A DNA stretch of 64,000 nt from contig CAJNDS010002712.1 in NCBI GenBank assembly GCA_905221605.1, positions 448,501 to 512,500 on the forward strand, read 5' to 3'. Within the stretch, counting starts at the first letter, position 1. Every line of letters begins with the position of its first letter. The position numbers and the translations under genes are program-made. The notes under the pieces were generated by a model that was given only the letters and a program-made list of their open reading frames with translations, did not search any database and had not been told where the DNA came from. Source of the DNA: Symbiodinium natans (Eukaryota; Sar; Dinophyceae; Suessiales; Symbiodiniaceae). Of this stretch, positions 24,901 through 35,300 are shown piece by piece.

Positions 24901-27859
24901 GAGCACGCTGGGCAGCAAATCCTGAAAACCTTCAACCCTGGAGCCCAGAAGCCTGAACTTGTAAACGGAGAGCCACGAAAAGCAGCGGTGTAAAGGGTAC
25001 CATGCCTGGAAGCTCCCCTCCTTGAAACAGCCCGCCATCAACCCTATGGATCCCTAAGAGAACCCGGAGCCTGAACGTAAGGTCCCTGGGCGAGTACACG
25101 GCGCTGTGTGCTGCTGGCGTCCTCAGCTTCGAGGCGTTTGGGGCTTTGGGCAGTGGGGGCACCTTGAGCGACCGACGTTTTAGGGTTTTGGGACAAGAGG
25201 TTTAGGTGTTCTTGCCCGGCAGTGTTCGAAGAGGCCTGGATGCAAAAGAGGTGTGCAGGGTTTGGGGTTATGGAGGGTCGCTAAGGCTTTAACGGTTTAA
25301 GCTTGTTTGGGCCTCGGGCTGTAGAGTGAATGCAGAACGACGTCCTAGAGCCTGCAAGACGGATAAACAAGATGCCAAGCCCAGCATCAACCTAGAACCT
25401 CTGCAAACACATGACAGCTCTGCATCCCTCCAGTCATTGGGAGTCATGGGGGAAGGACGGCCTCACGCTGGTGAAGCTACGGGGTGAGGCCATGCAGGAG
25501 GCCGCGCAGGTTGGCAAGCAGGCCATGTGCCGAGGCTCATGTTTTGTTGGTTTTCAAATCTTGGGCTTTACGGATGTGGGGGGGGGAGGAGGGCGGGGGG
25601 GGGGCTATAGGAAGGTGTTGTTGAGGGGTGTGAGCTTGAAGGTTGGGGACAGCAGCTGAGGATTTCAGTGGCTGGCTTGGACCAGAAGGCCCTCGAGCAG
25701 TGCTGCGCGGAGGCCGAGAAGAAGGAAGGGCAGGGCGCCGTGTGCCGCATTGCCAACGCGCTCTTCCCCAAGGGCTTCTCTTGCGCCGGCACGGAGAAGG
25801 CTCCCCTTGAAATCCTATAAGCCCTAAAACACCAAGCATCGCCAAACCTCGAACCCTTGTCAGCCCTAACCTAACCCCTATCAACCCTAAAACCTTATCA
25901 GCCGCAAACGCTACCAACCCAAACAATACGGTTCAGGATGGAAGGTTTTCAGGGGGGCCCCTTCAAGGCAGTCAATGAGTTGAAGACCATCGCGGAGAAG
26001 AAGGGGGCCCTCCAGGCCAATCTGTAGGAGAGACCCATGACCCAGGCAAACCCCAGTGGTTTTGGGGGGTAGGGTGGGTCACCCTAGCCACCATACTCCC
26101 CCCAAATCCCCCCAAACCGGACGCCTCGACCCTGCTTCCTAAACGTGGGGCTTAGGCTTGGGGGTGGCAGTGGTGAGGATGCTGCAAAAGGGGGGCTAGT
26201 CCGCTTTGAAGCTTTGAAACTTTGGCTTGGCTTCTGGATTCCGAAGATCTTGCCATGAGTACACGGCTCGAAGAGCCCTAAGAGCCCCTAAGAGCCCCAA
26301 GAACCCCAAGAACCCCAAGAACCCCAAGAACCCCAAGAACCCCAAGAACCCTAAGTCAACTCCTGGAGAGCCTGCAAGGCGAAGCTGTTGAAAACCGGCG
26401 GTGCTTTTCACACCTCCCTGATGCAACCGGCGCAGGAGCATGCCCGAGTCTGGGGACTTTCCTCTTGTGAGCCTACGTGGAGGTTTACGAAATTTGGGGT
26501 ACCTTATTGGGGTTCTGACTACAAGGGTATCCTAAACTCCCACGTCACATCATTTTTAGGAGAATCTTTTGTGGGCTGAGGGCTGAGCTTTCAGTCGCTT
26601 CAGGGCGCTTGGGCTTCAGAATCCTAAGCTCGTGATTCGGGCCTCAGTGGAGAAAGTTAAGAACTCCCAACACCCCCAACCCCCAAAAGCGCCAGGAGAA
26701 GCTGGAGAAGGCTCTCCAAGAGGCGCTGCCCAAGATGAGCCCCCCAACCTGTGATGTCTACATGCGCCTTGGCGAGCAGAGGGTGGGTTGTTGAACTCAC
26801 GATGCGAGGAAGCACCGGAAGCCGCGAGCTTTTCTCTGGCTTCACTTCCGAGATGGGTCATTCAGGGTTTTTGTGGGCTGGTCTTCACTTTTTGAAGGTC
26901 GGGTTTAAGGTTCAAGGTTGCAGTGCCCGCGAAATCCTAACACTCAGGAACGTCACCGGCCAGGTGCTACCTGCAGGAACCGATCCCAAGGCCACTCAAA
27001 AACATGGTTGGTCGTCATCATGGGCGTTTTGGGGGCTTTTTGCCTGTTGTTTATATCCCTTAGAATCAAACAGTGGGACCATCGGGAAGCAGCGGCACAG
27101 AGAGAGAGAGAGAGAGAGTCCTTCGTTTCTGCACCCGCCACCTCTCTTATCTTTTCACACCGACAGACTCTGTCCTGCTGGCCCCTTGGGGCGGTCCTTC
27201 CCCGCAGGGGGGGGATCATCAGCGCTGCAAGCAAGCAAGCAAGAGCGAGAGCGAGAGAGCGAAACATTCCGTGGGCAACAGCCGGTTAAAAGGAGCCGTC
27301 TGGAGACTTGCAGATGATCTTGCTAGGTATGCGGTGGACTGGTCCCAAAACCGTTCTATGGCGATGTACCCTAAACCGTGCATGTTCAATGTGGGGGTGC
27401 CGCAGGTCATCCTCGAGCTCCTCCAGAAGCAGCTGACGAGCCCGGTCTTGTGGACAACATCCATCGAGAAGATGATCAAGGTCTGGGGTGGTTGGGGTAT
27501 GGGGTACAGGGTTTGTGGTTGCAAAACGGAGAGTGGTCCTGTGTCAAGCCAAGATCAGTTGTCGCGGACCTGCGGCAGCGGATGTATCAGGTTTGAGCGC
27601 CGCAGGCTCTGCTCAACAAAAGGGTCTAGGTTTGCCCCGAGAAGGGGATTGTACGAGTAAGAGCTGCAAAGTCGTGGTGCTTTCTTTTCCAACTGGTAGG
27701 TGCTTAGCGCCATTCATGAGGGGCAGGGTTACCGCTCGCCGAACTGTGGAGGACGGCATAACGGAGTTCTACGAATGCGGCCCTCAGAAGCAGCTAAAGG
27801 CCATGATGAAGCGGATAGACAACAAGATGTGGAACAAAACCACATCCGTGGAGGTGTAG
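21950..27859 (+). CDS. Ankyrin-repeat malonyl-CoA/acyl-transferase (FabD-like), 18 exons
   Basis: Exons: 21950-22087, 22183-22283, 22728-22780, 22945-23006, 23310-23363, 23485-23565, 23697-23852, 23967-24079, 24523-24606, 25082-25133, 25456-25528, 25669-25799, 25968-26015, 26379-26435, 26696-26763, 26948-26990, 27406-27480, 27752-27859. Joined they give 1497 nt, 498 residues plus stop, with no frame break. Residues 20-150 hold about three ankyrin repeats (NLETLCMAAYQGDIEQLEVL, ALHMASMAGHAKCVKLLLEA). An Ala/Lys/Pro/Glu linker follows, then a transacylase domain: GQGSQ at 198-202, nucleophile Ser282 in GLSLGE, Arg307 in KLRGEAM, His393 in GAFHT. Ser-to-Arg spacing (25) equals that of E. coli FabD and Ser-to-His (111) is close to its 109. 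The family moves malonyl or another acyl group from CoA to acyl carrier protein. The N-terminus is not an obvious plastid or secretory targeting sequence. Likely a stand-alone (trans) acyltransferase for fatty-acid or polyketide synthesis. Substrate is inferred from the Arg. The exon 6/7 junction is the least certain. Confidence 0.9.
22797..22850. repeat. Poly-T/poly-G tract in intron 3
   Basis: A T-run followed by a G-run inside the third intron of the acyltransferase gene. Simple sequence, no function suggested. Confidence 0.7.
24620..24860. repeat. ATGTA-rich low-complexity block in intron 9
   Basis: Degenerate ATGTATATG/ACATAC sequence fills the middle of the intron between exons 9 and 10 of the acyltransferase gene, downstream of the exon encoding the Gly-Leu half of the active-site motif. 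Confidence 0.75.
26270..26352. repeat. 9-bp AAGAACCCC minisatellite in intron 13
   Basis: Tandem AAGAACCCC units, preceded by related AAGAGCCCT units, just upstream of the exon carrying the catalytic His. Confidence 0.85.
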
Positions 27860-29156
27860 GTTCGTGCTTAGGAAAAAGAGACAGCCGAGATGTAGCCGTT
27901 TGAAGTTGCCTCGGCTTCTGGCAGGCGGCTGTAGAACAGCCGGGCTGATATTGAGCAGCAGGTGATGGAGGAAAGCTCTTGAAATAGACCCGAGCAAAAT
28001 CTTCAGGAGGTCCAAGAGGCTTTGTTCTTGAGGATCAGTGTCTGGAATCTCTGCTGCTCACTTTTTCCAGATTTTCACTGCATAGGGCGGCGCAAAAGTA
28101 CGGAGTGTCAGGACACTCTACTGCCTACCTGTTGCTGGAGATGGTTTCTTGTTGGGCGATTGGACCTCAAGAATGATGATGGTTAAAGGGGTTCCCAAGC
28201 ACCTGAATCCACAATTGTGGGCCTCCTTGGGGTTTGGCAGGCAGTATGTTCCGTTCCGAACATGGTAGATAGACTCCCATATAGGTGATTGGAGGAGGGG
28301 GAGGGGAGGATCGTTTGTTTATGTATGCAAAGAACATCCACATGCATTCGCTCCCGTGAGTCCCAAGGTACCCTCAACCTTAGGCCCCGCAAGGACGAAT
28401 CTAGCGCAGGTGGGAAACGAAACCCTAAGCCCCAAATCCCAAAAGCTTTGTGCCAGCGTGAGAATCGAAACATGCTTGATGAGCCATTTGCCCTAAGCCC
28501 TCTAAACCCTAAACCCTAAACCCTAAACCCTAAACCCTAAACCCTAGGAGTGGAGTAGAGCGCCTGGGGAGGAGGATGGTTGCTGGAATTCAGGAATTCG
28601 AGTCAACATTCAGGAATTCAAGCAGAATTCAAGGATGGCGAGCCTCCGCCAAAGAACCACGTGACTTCGCTGGCAATAGGCTGAGGCCTAGGCTCCAAGG
28701 CGCGCCAGACAATGACGAGATGATGACAGTGGAAGGGCACGTGAATGACCGGAGACAGCACTGGGCAGATGCCTGGGCAAAGGGAAGAGTCAGTGAAAAG
28801 GCGTAGCACAGATGGTGCAGGGGCAAAGAGGATGAATCCCATGGGGGGAGAAATGGCAGAGTAATAGGAGATTAGCACGCTACCTGAACTTTGTATAGGG
28901 CTCGGGGGTCAACCATTTCTCTCCTGCCCCGTGCGGCTTGAACGCCCACCAGCTCAGAAGATGGCGAAATATGGTGTTGAGGAGAGGTACTGACGTGTCC
29001 TGGGTAGGTTTCACTAGCCAATGAGCCTTTCACCAGTTAGCAAACAGTGAGTGTTGAGTAGTATCACCAGCATGACTGTGGCCACATGTGCTGCAGAGCC
29101 GATGTTGAGACTGTTGAACCTGTGTGCCTCGCCTGGCTTGTCCGAGTGTGAGCGAT
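27860..29156. other. Intergenic spacer
   Basis: Downstream of the acyltransferase stop. Probably includes its 3' UTR. A CCCTAAA tract occupies 28499-28547 and a triplicated GGAATTC-A motif lies near 28586-28628. No convincing gene. Confidence 0.5.
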
Positions 29157-29312
29157 TAAACCCTAAACCCTAAACCCTAAACCCTAAACCCTAAACCCTA
29201 AACCCTAAACCCTAAACCCTAAACCCTAAACCCTAAACCCTAAACCCTAAACCCTAAACCCTAAACCCTAAACCCAAAACCCTAAACCCTAAACCCTAAA
29301 CCCTAAACCCTA
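29157..29312 (-). repeat. Interstitial telomere array, left
   Basis: About 22 CCCTAAA units on +, nearly perfect, with one CCCAAAA interruption near 29272. It is far from the window ends and followed by unique sequence and genes, so it is interstitial rather than terminal. Confidence 0.95.
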
Positions 29313-29392
29313 AGCTTAAGCCTGAGTGCTCAGCTTAAGCCTTCTCACGTACAGGAGCGTAACACACCTTGACGGGAATGTAAACAAATGAC

Positions 29393-29461
29393 CTTCTAGT
29401 CTTACCTAGAGGTAAATGGTAATTATAGAATATAATTACAGCCATTTACAGGTAAGTGCAT
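29393..29461. repeat. Hairpin-containing flanking repeat, left copy
   Basis: A palindromic segment matches 30898-30967. Stem parts: CTTACCT (29401-29407) with AGGTAAG (29450-29456); GTAAATGG (29412-29419) with CCATTTAC (29442-29449); TAATTATA (29420-29427) with TATAATTA (29431-29438), closing on a GAA loop. It lies between the left telomere array and the satellite. Confidence 0.85.
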
Positions 29462-29558
29462 GTCTGTATACAAATATTCGTTAATATTTCTATAGACAGT
29501 ACTGTCAGTATTAATACAAGAGTTATTTAACGCCCTAAAACCCTGACATCAAACCTTT

Positions 29559-30840
29559 TTTGGACCCTAGCGTGCTCGTGGCCAGCCAAATGCCTGGAGC
29601 CAAAAATTACTCGGGAACAGCGCGTTTTTCTTTGTCTGGCCTTGCTAAATCGTGGTTGAAGCCAAAAGTGGAGCCAAAAATTACTCCAAAACAGTGCGTT
29701 TCTCTTTGCGTGGCCTCTCTGAAGCTCTTTCGAAGGTCTGAAGGAGGCTGAAAGCTTTTTTGAAGGTCCCAGGGAGGCTCCGTGGGGGGTACCCCAGGAT
29801 TCGGGAAAAATGGCTCGATTCTTAAATAGATTTTATATAGCGGAAATTACCCCCTCATTTTCTAAAATTCTGGCCTTCTTGTGGGGGTAGCCCAGGAGAG
29901 GGTAAGCCACCCTAAGCCCCAGTCAAACCCGGATCAAAAAATGGACCCTCGAGTGCTCGTGGCCAGCCAAAGGCATTGGAGCCAAAAATTACTCGGGAAC
30001 AGCGCGTTTTTCTTTGTCTGGCCTTGCTAAATCGTGGTCGAAGCCAAAAATGAAGCCAAAAACTACTCCAAAACAGTGCGTTTCTCTTTGCGTGGCCTCT
30101 CTGAAGCTCTTTCGAAGGTCTGAAGGAGGCTGAAAGCTTTTTTGAAGGTCCCAGGGAGGCTCCGTGGGGGTACCCCAGGATTCGGGAAAAATGGCTCGAT
30201 TCCCAATTAATTTTAAATAGATTTTATATAGCGGAAATTACCCCCTCATTTTCTAAAATTCTGGCCTTGTTGTGGGGGTAGCCCAGGAGAGGGTAAGCCA
30301 CCCTAAGCCCCAGTCAAACCCGGATCAAAAAATGGACCCTCGAGTGCTCGTGGCCAGCCAAAGGCATTGGAGCCAAAAAATACTCGGGAACAGCGCGTTT
30401 TTCTTTGTCTGGCCTTGCTAAATCGTGGTTGAAGCCAAAAATGAAGCCCAGTCAAACCCGGATCAAAAAATGTACCCTCGAGTGCTCGTGGCCAGCCAAA
30501 TGCCTGGAGCCAAAAATTACTCGGGAACAGCGCGTTTTTCCTTGTCTGGCCTTGCTAAATGGCTTCTCTGAAGCCATCCTAAGCCCCAGTCAAACCCGGA
30601 TCAAAAAATGGACCCTCGAGTGCTCGTGGCCAGCCAAATGCCTGGAGCCAAAAATTACTCGGGAACAGCACGTTTTTCTTTGTCTGGCCTTGCTAAATCG
30701 TGCTTGGGGCCAAAAATTACTCCAAAACAGTGCGTTTCTTTGTGTGTGGTCTCTTTAAGTGCGTTTTTCTTTGTCTGGCCTTTCTAAATCGTGCTTGGAG
30801 CCAAAAATTACTCCAAAACAAGGCGTTTTTCTGTGTGGAC
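29559..30840. repeat. Tandem satellite, unit about 390 bp
   Basis: Two near-full units (about 29559-29938 and 29940-30330) are followed by three or four internally deleted units to about 30840. Each begins near TGGACCCTCGAGTGCTCGTG and contains GGAGCCAAAAATTACTCGGG and, in full units, a GATTTTATATAGCGGAAATT segment. Units are highly similar, suggesting recent amplification. The short open frames inside are by-products, since frames are not conserved between units. Confidence 0.9.
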
Positions 30841-30897
30841 TACCCCACAGGAGGGGGTAAGCCCCCCTCAGCCACCCAAAGGCCTTAGCAAGCCGAC

Positions 30898-30967
30898 TTT
30901 CTAGTCTTACCTAGAAGTAAATGGTAATTATGGAACATAATTACAGCCATTTACTGTTTAAGTGCAT
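30898..30967. repeat. Hairpin-containing flanking repeat, right copy
   Basis: The same element as at 29393-29461, in the same orientation. GTAAATGG (30917-30924) pairs with CCATTTAC, and TAATTATG (30925-30932) with CATAATTA (30936-30943) around the same GAA loop. The pair closing the loop is G-C here and A-T in the left copy. The outer AGGTAAG arm is not preserved. Confidence 0.85.
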
Positions 30968-31179
30968 GGTCTTTTGTTTCCACATTTTCTGTAATCTCTT
31001 TACCAGACACTATTATCAATATTAGCGACGCTTGAGAACTTAAGCGTCCTACAGATGCTTTGGGTGGCATCCTGGGGTGGGAGAAAGTAGAGCTCCATGT
31101 ACATGACGGAACTCTTTTGCGCTGAAGGTTTCGGACGTCCGTCTCTCTTTCCATACACTACGCATGTTAAATCGACAAG

Positions 31180-31467
31180 CCCTAAACCCTAAACCCTAAA
31201 CCCTAAACCCTAAACCCTAAACCCTTAAACCCTTAAACCCTTAAACCCTTAAACCCTAAAACCCTAAACCCTAAACCCTAAACCCTAAACCCTAAACCCT
31301 AAACCCTAAACCCTAAACCCTAAACCCTAAACCCTAAACCCTAAACCCTAACCTAAACCCTAACCCTAGAAACCCTAAACCCTAAACCCTAAACCCTAAA
31401 CCCTAAACCCTAAACCCTAAACCCTAAACCCTAAACCCTAAACCCTAAACCCTAAACCCTAACCCTG
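31180..31467 (-). repeat. Interstitial telomere array, right
   Basis: About 40 CCCTAAA units on +, including a short block of 8-bp CCCTTAAA variants near 31220-31262 and a disturbed patch at 31348-31372. Same orientation as the left array, with the satellite and hairpins between the two. Confidence 0.95.
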
Positions 31468-31745
31468 CCTGCGGTTCGGCCGGCTATGCGGGAGCGAAAA
31501 AAAGCCCGAAAGCGTCCAAATCCTAAACTTGAAACCCCTGGGCGCACCCGGGGGGCTTCTTGGTTTTGCAGTCGTAGCTGTAGTCGTTGTAGGTCGCCAA
31601 ACCGTAAACCCTAAACACCACTAAAGAAGCTCTCGTGCCATTGTGGGCTGTTGTGGGGGGGGGGGGGAGAAATCTGAGAGCTGAGGAGAAGAAGCCGCCG
31701 GGCCCTGAGCCGCGCAGCCCCTGGAGTTGATTTGCTTATGGATAG

Positions 31746-31838
31746 GATGTTCCCCCTTATACTAGCAGCCCTTGATAGGGATTGTAGTACCCCCCATTAC
31801 AATGCCTATTAAGGACTGGTAGTTTAAGGGGGAACATC
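31746..31838. mobile_element. Fold-back (MITE-like) element, copy 2
   Basis: The left arm starts GATGTTCCCCCTTAT. The right arm ends in its reverse complement (AAGGGGGAACATC), and internal arms AGGGATTGTAG and ACAATGCCTATT also pair, giving a stem of about 43 bp. The arms match those of 7173-7258 closely while the loop differs, so the two are members of one family. Confidence 0.75.
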
Positions 31839-32306
31839 TCAATTTTCCGGTCTTGTTTAGGGTTGAAGGTTGAGGTTAGTTTAGCACCCAGATTTTCGCT
31901 GACAGCAGGGTGCGAAGGTACCCAAGCCCCTCAAAAGACAGACGCGCAAAACCCAAGCCTTAACTCACCAAGAGGCCCCTACCTCGACACAGAGGAACCA
32001 ACAAGGTGCAAGAGTAGCATCTGATGCGCCGTCATGTTAAAGGAGTGGAAAGGGGGATTGTGACAGATGGCAGATTGCACTGCAAGTGGTGTTTCCGTCT
32101 GAAGTCTTTTTTCTCAGTCTCCAAAAGCTGGGTTTGCGTTTGCCCCCACTCGCCGAAGCCTTGAGCTTTGAAAGCTCAACCAGAGCTGAAGACCCCTAAA
32201 ACCCTAACCCTAAACCAGCGAGGCAGGTGGCAAAAAAGGCCCGAAGCCATAAGCCTGCACTAGAAAAGGTGCACAGGGTTGTTAAAAACAAAAACCCTAA
32301 ACCAAG

Positions 32307-35300
32307 GAAGCCGCGGCCGCGCAAGGGCGGGCGGGGTCGCCGGCGGAGCTCCGCAGCCGGGCTCCTGGCGCAGATGGCGCACGTCACGGACGACAAGGAC
32401 AAGGCTCCACTTTCTCTCGACTTGCCAGGGTTTTTTAGTTGGCACCCACACAGCTTGGTTTGGGTTTAGGGTTTCGGGTTTAGGTTCTAGGCTCGAGAAA
32501 AGGGTGTAGGACGTTTAGAGTTTGGAAGGGGATGTCGGGTTTGATTGGTTTTGTTTGTTTGGGGGGTTTAGGGCTAAGCAGGGGTTTGCACGGCTTCGTC
32601 ATCATGTCTCAGGCGAGGTTTTGCTCCGAAGGGCTTCCATTTGGACCATCACCTGTCGCACACTGAGACTGTCACCCCGCATCCCTTGACACCACATGCC
32701 CACAACGAGGCATCTCTTCTTCAGCTGGCAGAAGGGTCAGGACGTGGGCGGGGGGTGGGCACTTCTTGTGCGGATCTGCTAGTTTCGGTTTCTTTTTGCT
32801 GTGTGAGGTGTGAGGTGCTCCGGGATTCCGGGTGTGCAGCTGAGGTTGGGCCCACATGAATTTGAAGACATCAGAAGCTGCACTGTGAAGGGGGCAGCTT
32901 GCAACCGAAAGTTTCGTGAAACCCTACATCGGACCAGAGCTTTCCTTGGTTGCTGCCAAGGGACGGAAAGGCAGTGTTCTAGATTTGCATAGAGTAAATA
33001 CTCGGTTTTGCGTACTACATGCACTGCTGTTTTTGTCTACGGTTTACTTATTGTAGCGACTTACGTTAACATCAGCCCAGAAGGTAGAATTGAATGCCCT
33101 AGGCTGAAACTATCGAGAACCCTTCCGCCCAGAAGCCAAAGACCAAGAAGAGAAGCTCAAATTGTCCCCAAGACCCCATTTCGCGTGACCAAAAGAAGAT
33201 CTTGAACCCTTAGAGCCCTAGACGCCCGAAGCCCAAAAAGTTCAGAGACCCTGGGCCGAAGGAGCTCACGGCGAGGCGTGGCGCGGGTGCCATTTTTTTT
33301 GTGCTAAGGGGTTTGGGCTTTTGTAAGGTCGTGGGTTTCAGGCGAAGTTGTTTGCCAAGCTTTGGGGGTTCTATCCCCCCCGCCCTGCATCGTCAAGTGG
33401 TTCAAGGTGCCGTCTCTGGCTTCTCGGAACTTGAGGGTAGAGCATCACAGGGAACTAGGCCCTATAGTTCCCTAGCCTCCAGGGCCATCAAAACGTAACG
33501 GCTCGAAGGTTCAGGATTCAAGGTTTCGGATTCGGGAACCAGGCCTGGATGCAAAAGGTTCCCGAAGATGTCATCCTCGAATGGAATTCTGACTGGTGGG
33601 GTTATTTTACTTGTTTACATCCCTGAGCCCAAGCTCTGTAGACCCCTAAAAAAGTCACCTGGGGCAGTTCTTCTCTGGCCGATGGAAAAGAAACCATCCA
33701 AGAACTAAGCTCCCAAGCCTTTCAAATGCAGTCGAAGGGCTAAGCCCTAACAGGCACCCAACTTTCAAGGACTTAAGTCCATGAGATGCACACGCCAACA
33801 AGAAGCCTCGCCAAACTTAACCTAGTAAACCCTAAGCCCTAACCCCAAAACCCAAAACCCGAAGCCCGAAGCCCTTAACCCTACCAGACCAACCTTTGTA
33901 CCCCCCGCCGTGCGTGGTTAGTCGGGTGCCAAAAAACCCTTCACCTTTCAATGCGCCTTCGTTGGAGGAGTGGGGCTTCCTCTCCCAGGCGGCCCAGTAT
34001 CTGGAGCGGCTGAAGTCAGGCTGGGTTCAGGGGTCAGGTTTTCTTCTTTTGAGCAGACTCCTGTTGCAACATGGTTTGGGTTCAGGGAGAGAAGGGTTTT
34101 CGTCAGGGTTTAGGGTCAGGGGTTCTCAGAGATGAGGGTTAGGGATCGGGGTTTGAGGTTGAGGGTAGAAGACAAGGTCGAGGGTGTTGGCCACAGGTGT
34201 AAGGTTCAGGGGTTTAAGGTGGTTGCTGCGTGCGCAGCCGGCTAGTGCTGTGGCACCTGGCAGTCCGCTCCCATAAGGCTTCGGCCTACGGCTGACCAGT
34301 TATCCCCGCCACAAGGGATGTTACAGGGGCGAGATGTCACTGTTCATGCGAGCTTTATCCAGGCAGGGGAAGGTGTCGAGGTGCCAAGAAGGTCATGCCA
34401 TGCTGGTCGAGCCGAACATCCCCACAATCCGGGCGCGAGTTTCTACAACCCGTTGATGATGTGCAAAGCCCTGGATCTCAGGATATGTGATGACATCTGT
34501 ACATTGTGTCTTAAGTGTTCACAGTTCTTCTCGCGATATGTAGTGATCCCAGAAGCATCCTGAACCTGAACGTTGAAGATCAGATGCCCGATGTGTCCAC
34601 AGCTGCGGTGCTGCGCAGGTTTGCTCTTATCAGAGGAGCATGTGCCCCCGATCTTGCCATGCTTCAGGCATCTTCGTTGGGGCGCGGCCCCCGCTTAGTT
34701 GGGAAGGGAAGGCTGCCCATGAAACACAACTCCAACTTGGTGAGCTGTTGGTGGCTTTTCATTCATCCGACTTCTGAAAACTAGCATCGAGGGCCACCGC
34801 CCTCACCAGGCTGGGCCGCGACTCAGAACCGCTGTTGCTTTTCGCTTCTTTCACGTGTAGCAACGTCGAGTGCCTGTGTTCAGGCGAGTAGGGAAGGTTC
34901 GATTCGAGTGGGGCGGATCTGCTCGGTTCAGGCTGTTTCGTTGACTGTTCTGAATTCGAAAGCGACTTCAAGCTGAACTACTTTGATGTAGGGAAGGTGA
35001 CGGGACCGCCAGCCCCCCCCGCAACCCCCCCCCCCCCCCCCCCCCTCCCCGGCCCCCAAAGCCTTAAGCGCAGGTACAGGCCACCAGCCGATGCTTCGAT
35101 CGCCTTAAGAACCCCGACACGAAACTGCTGGCCAAGGCAGAAATGTTGTAGGGCTGTAGGGTTTTAAGGCTTCGGTTTCATTCCCTTGTCGGAGTTTGGG
35201 GTTTTGGGGCTTTCAGGGCCAGGTGTTCGCCATTCTTTTCTGGGACGTGACCAGATGTTTAAAAGGCTCCTTTTGATTGGGGGTCCAGGGTTTAGGGCTT

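Noticed and set aside
29560-30888. Small proteins encoded in the satellite units
   Set aside because: Frames are not maintained between units and no start or domain is conserved.
29157-31467. Chromosome end or telomere
   Set aside because: The arrays are internal, both are in the same orientation, and genes follow on each side.
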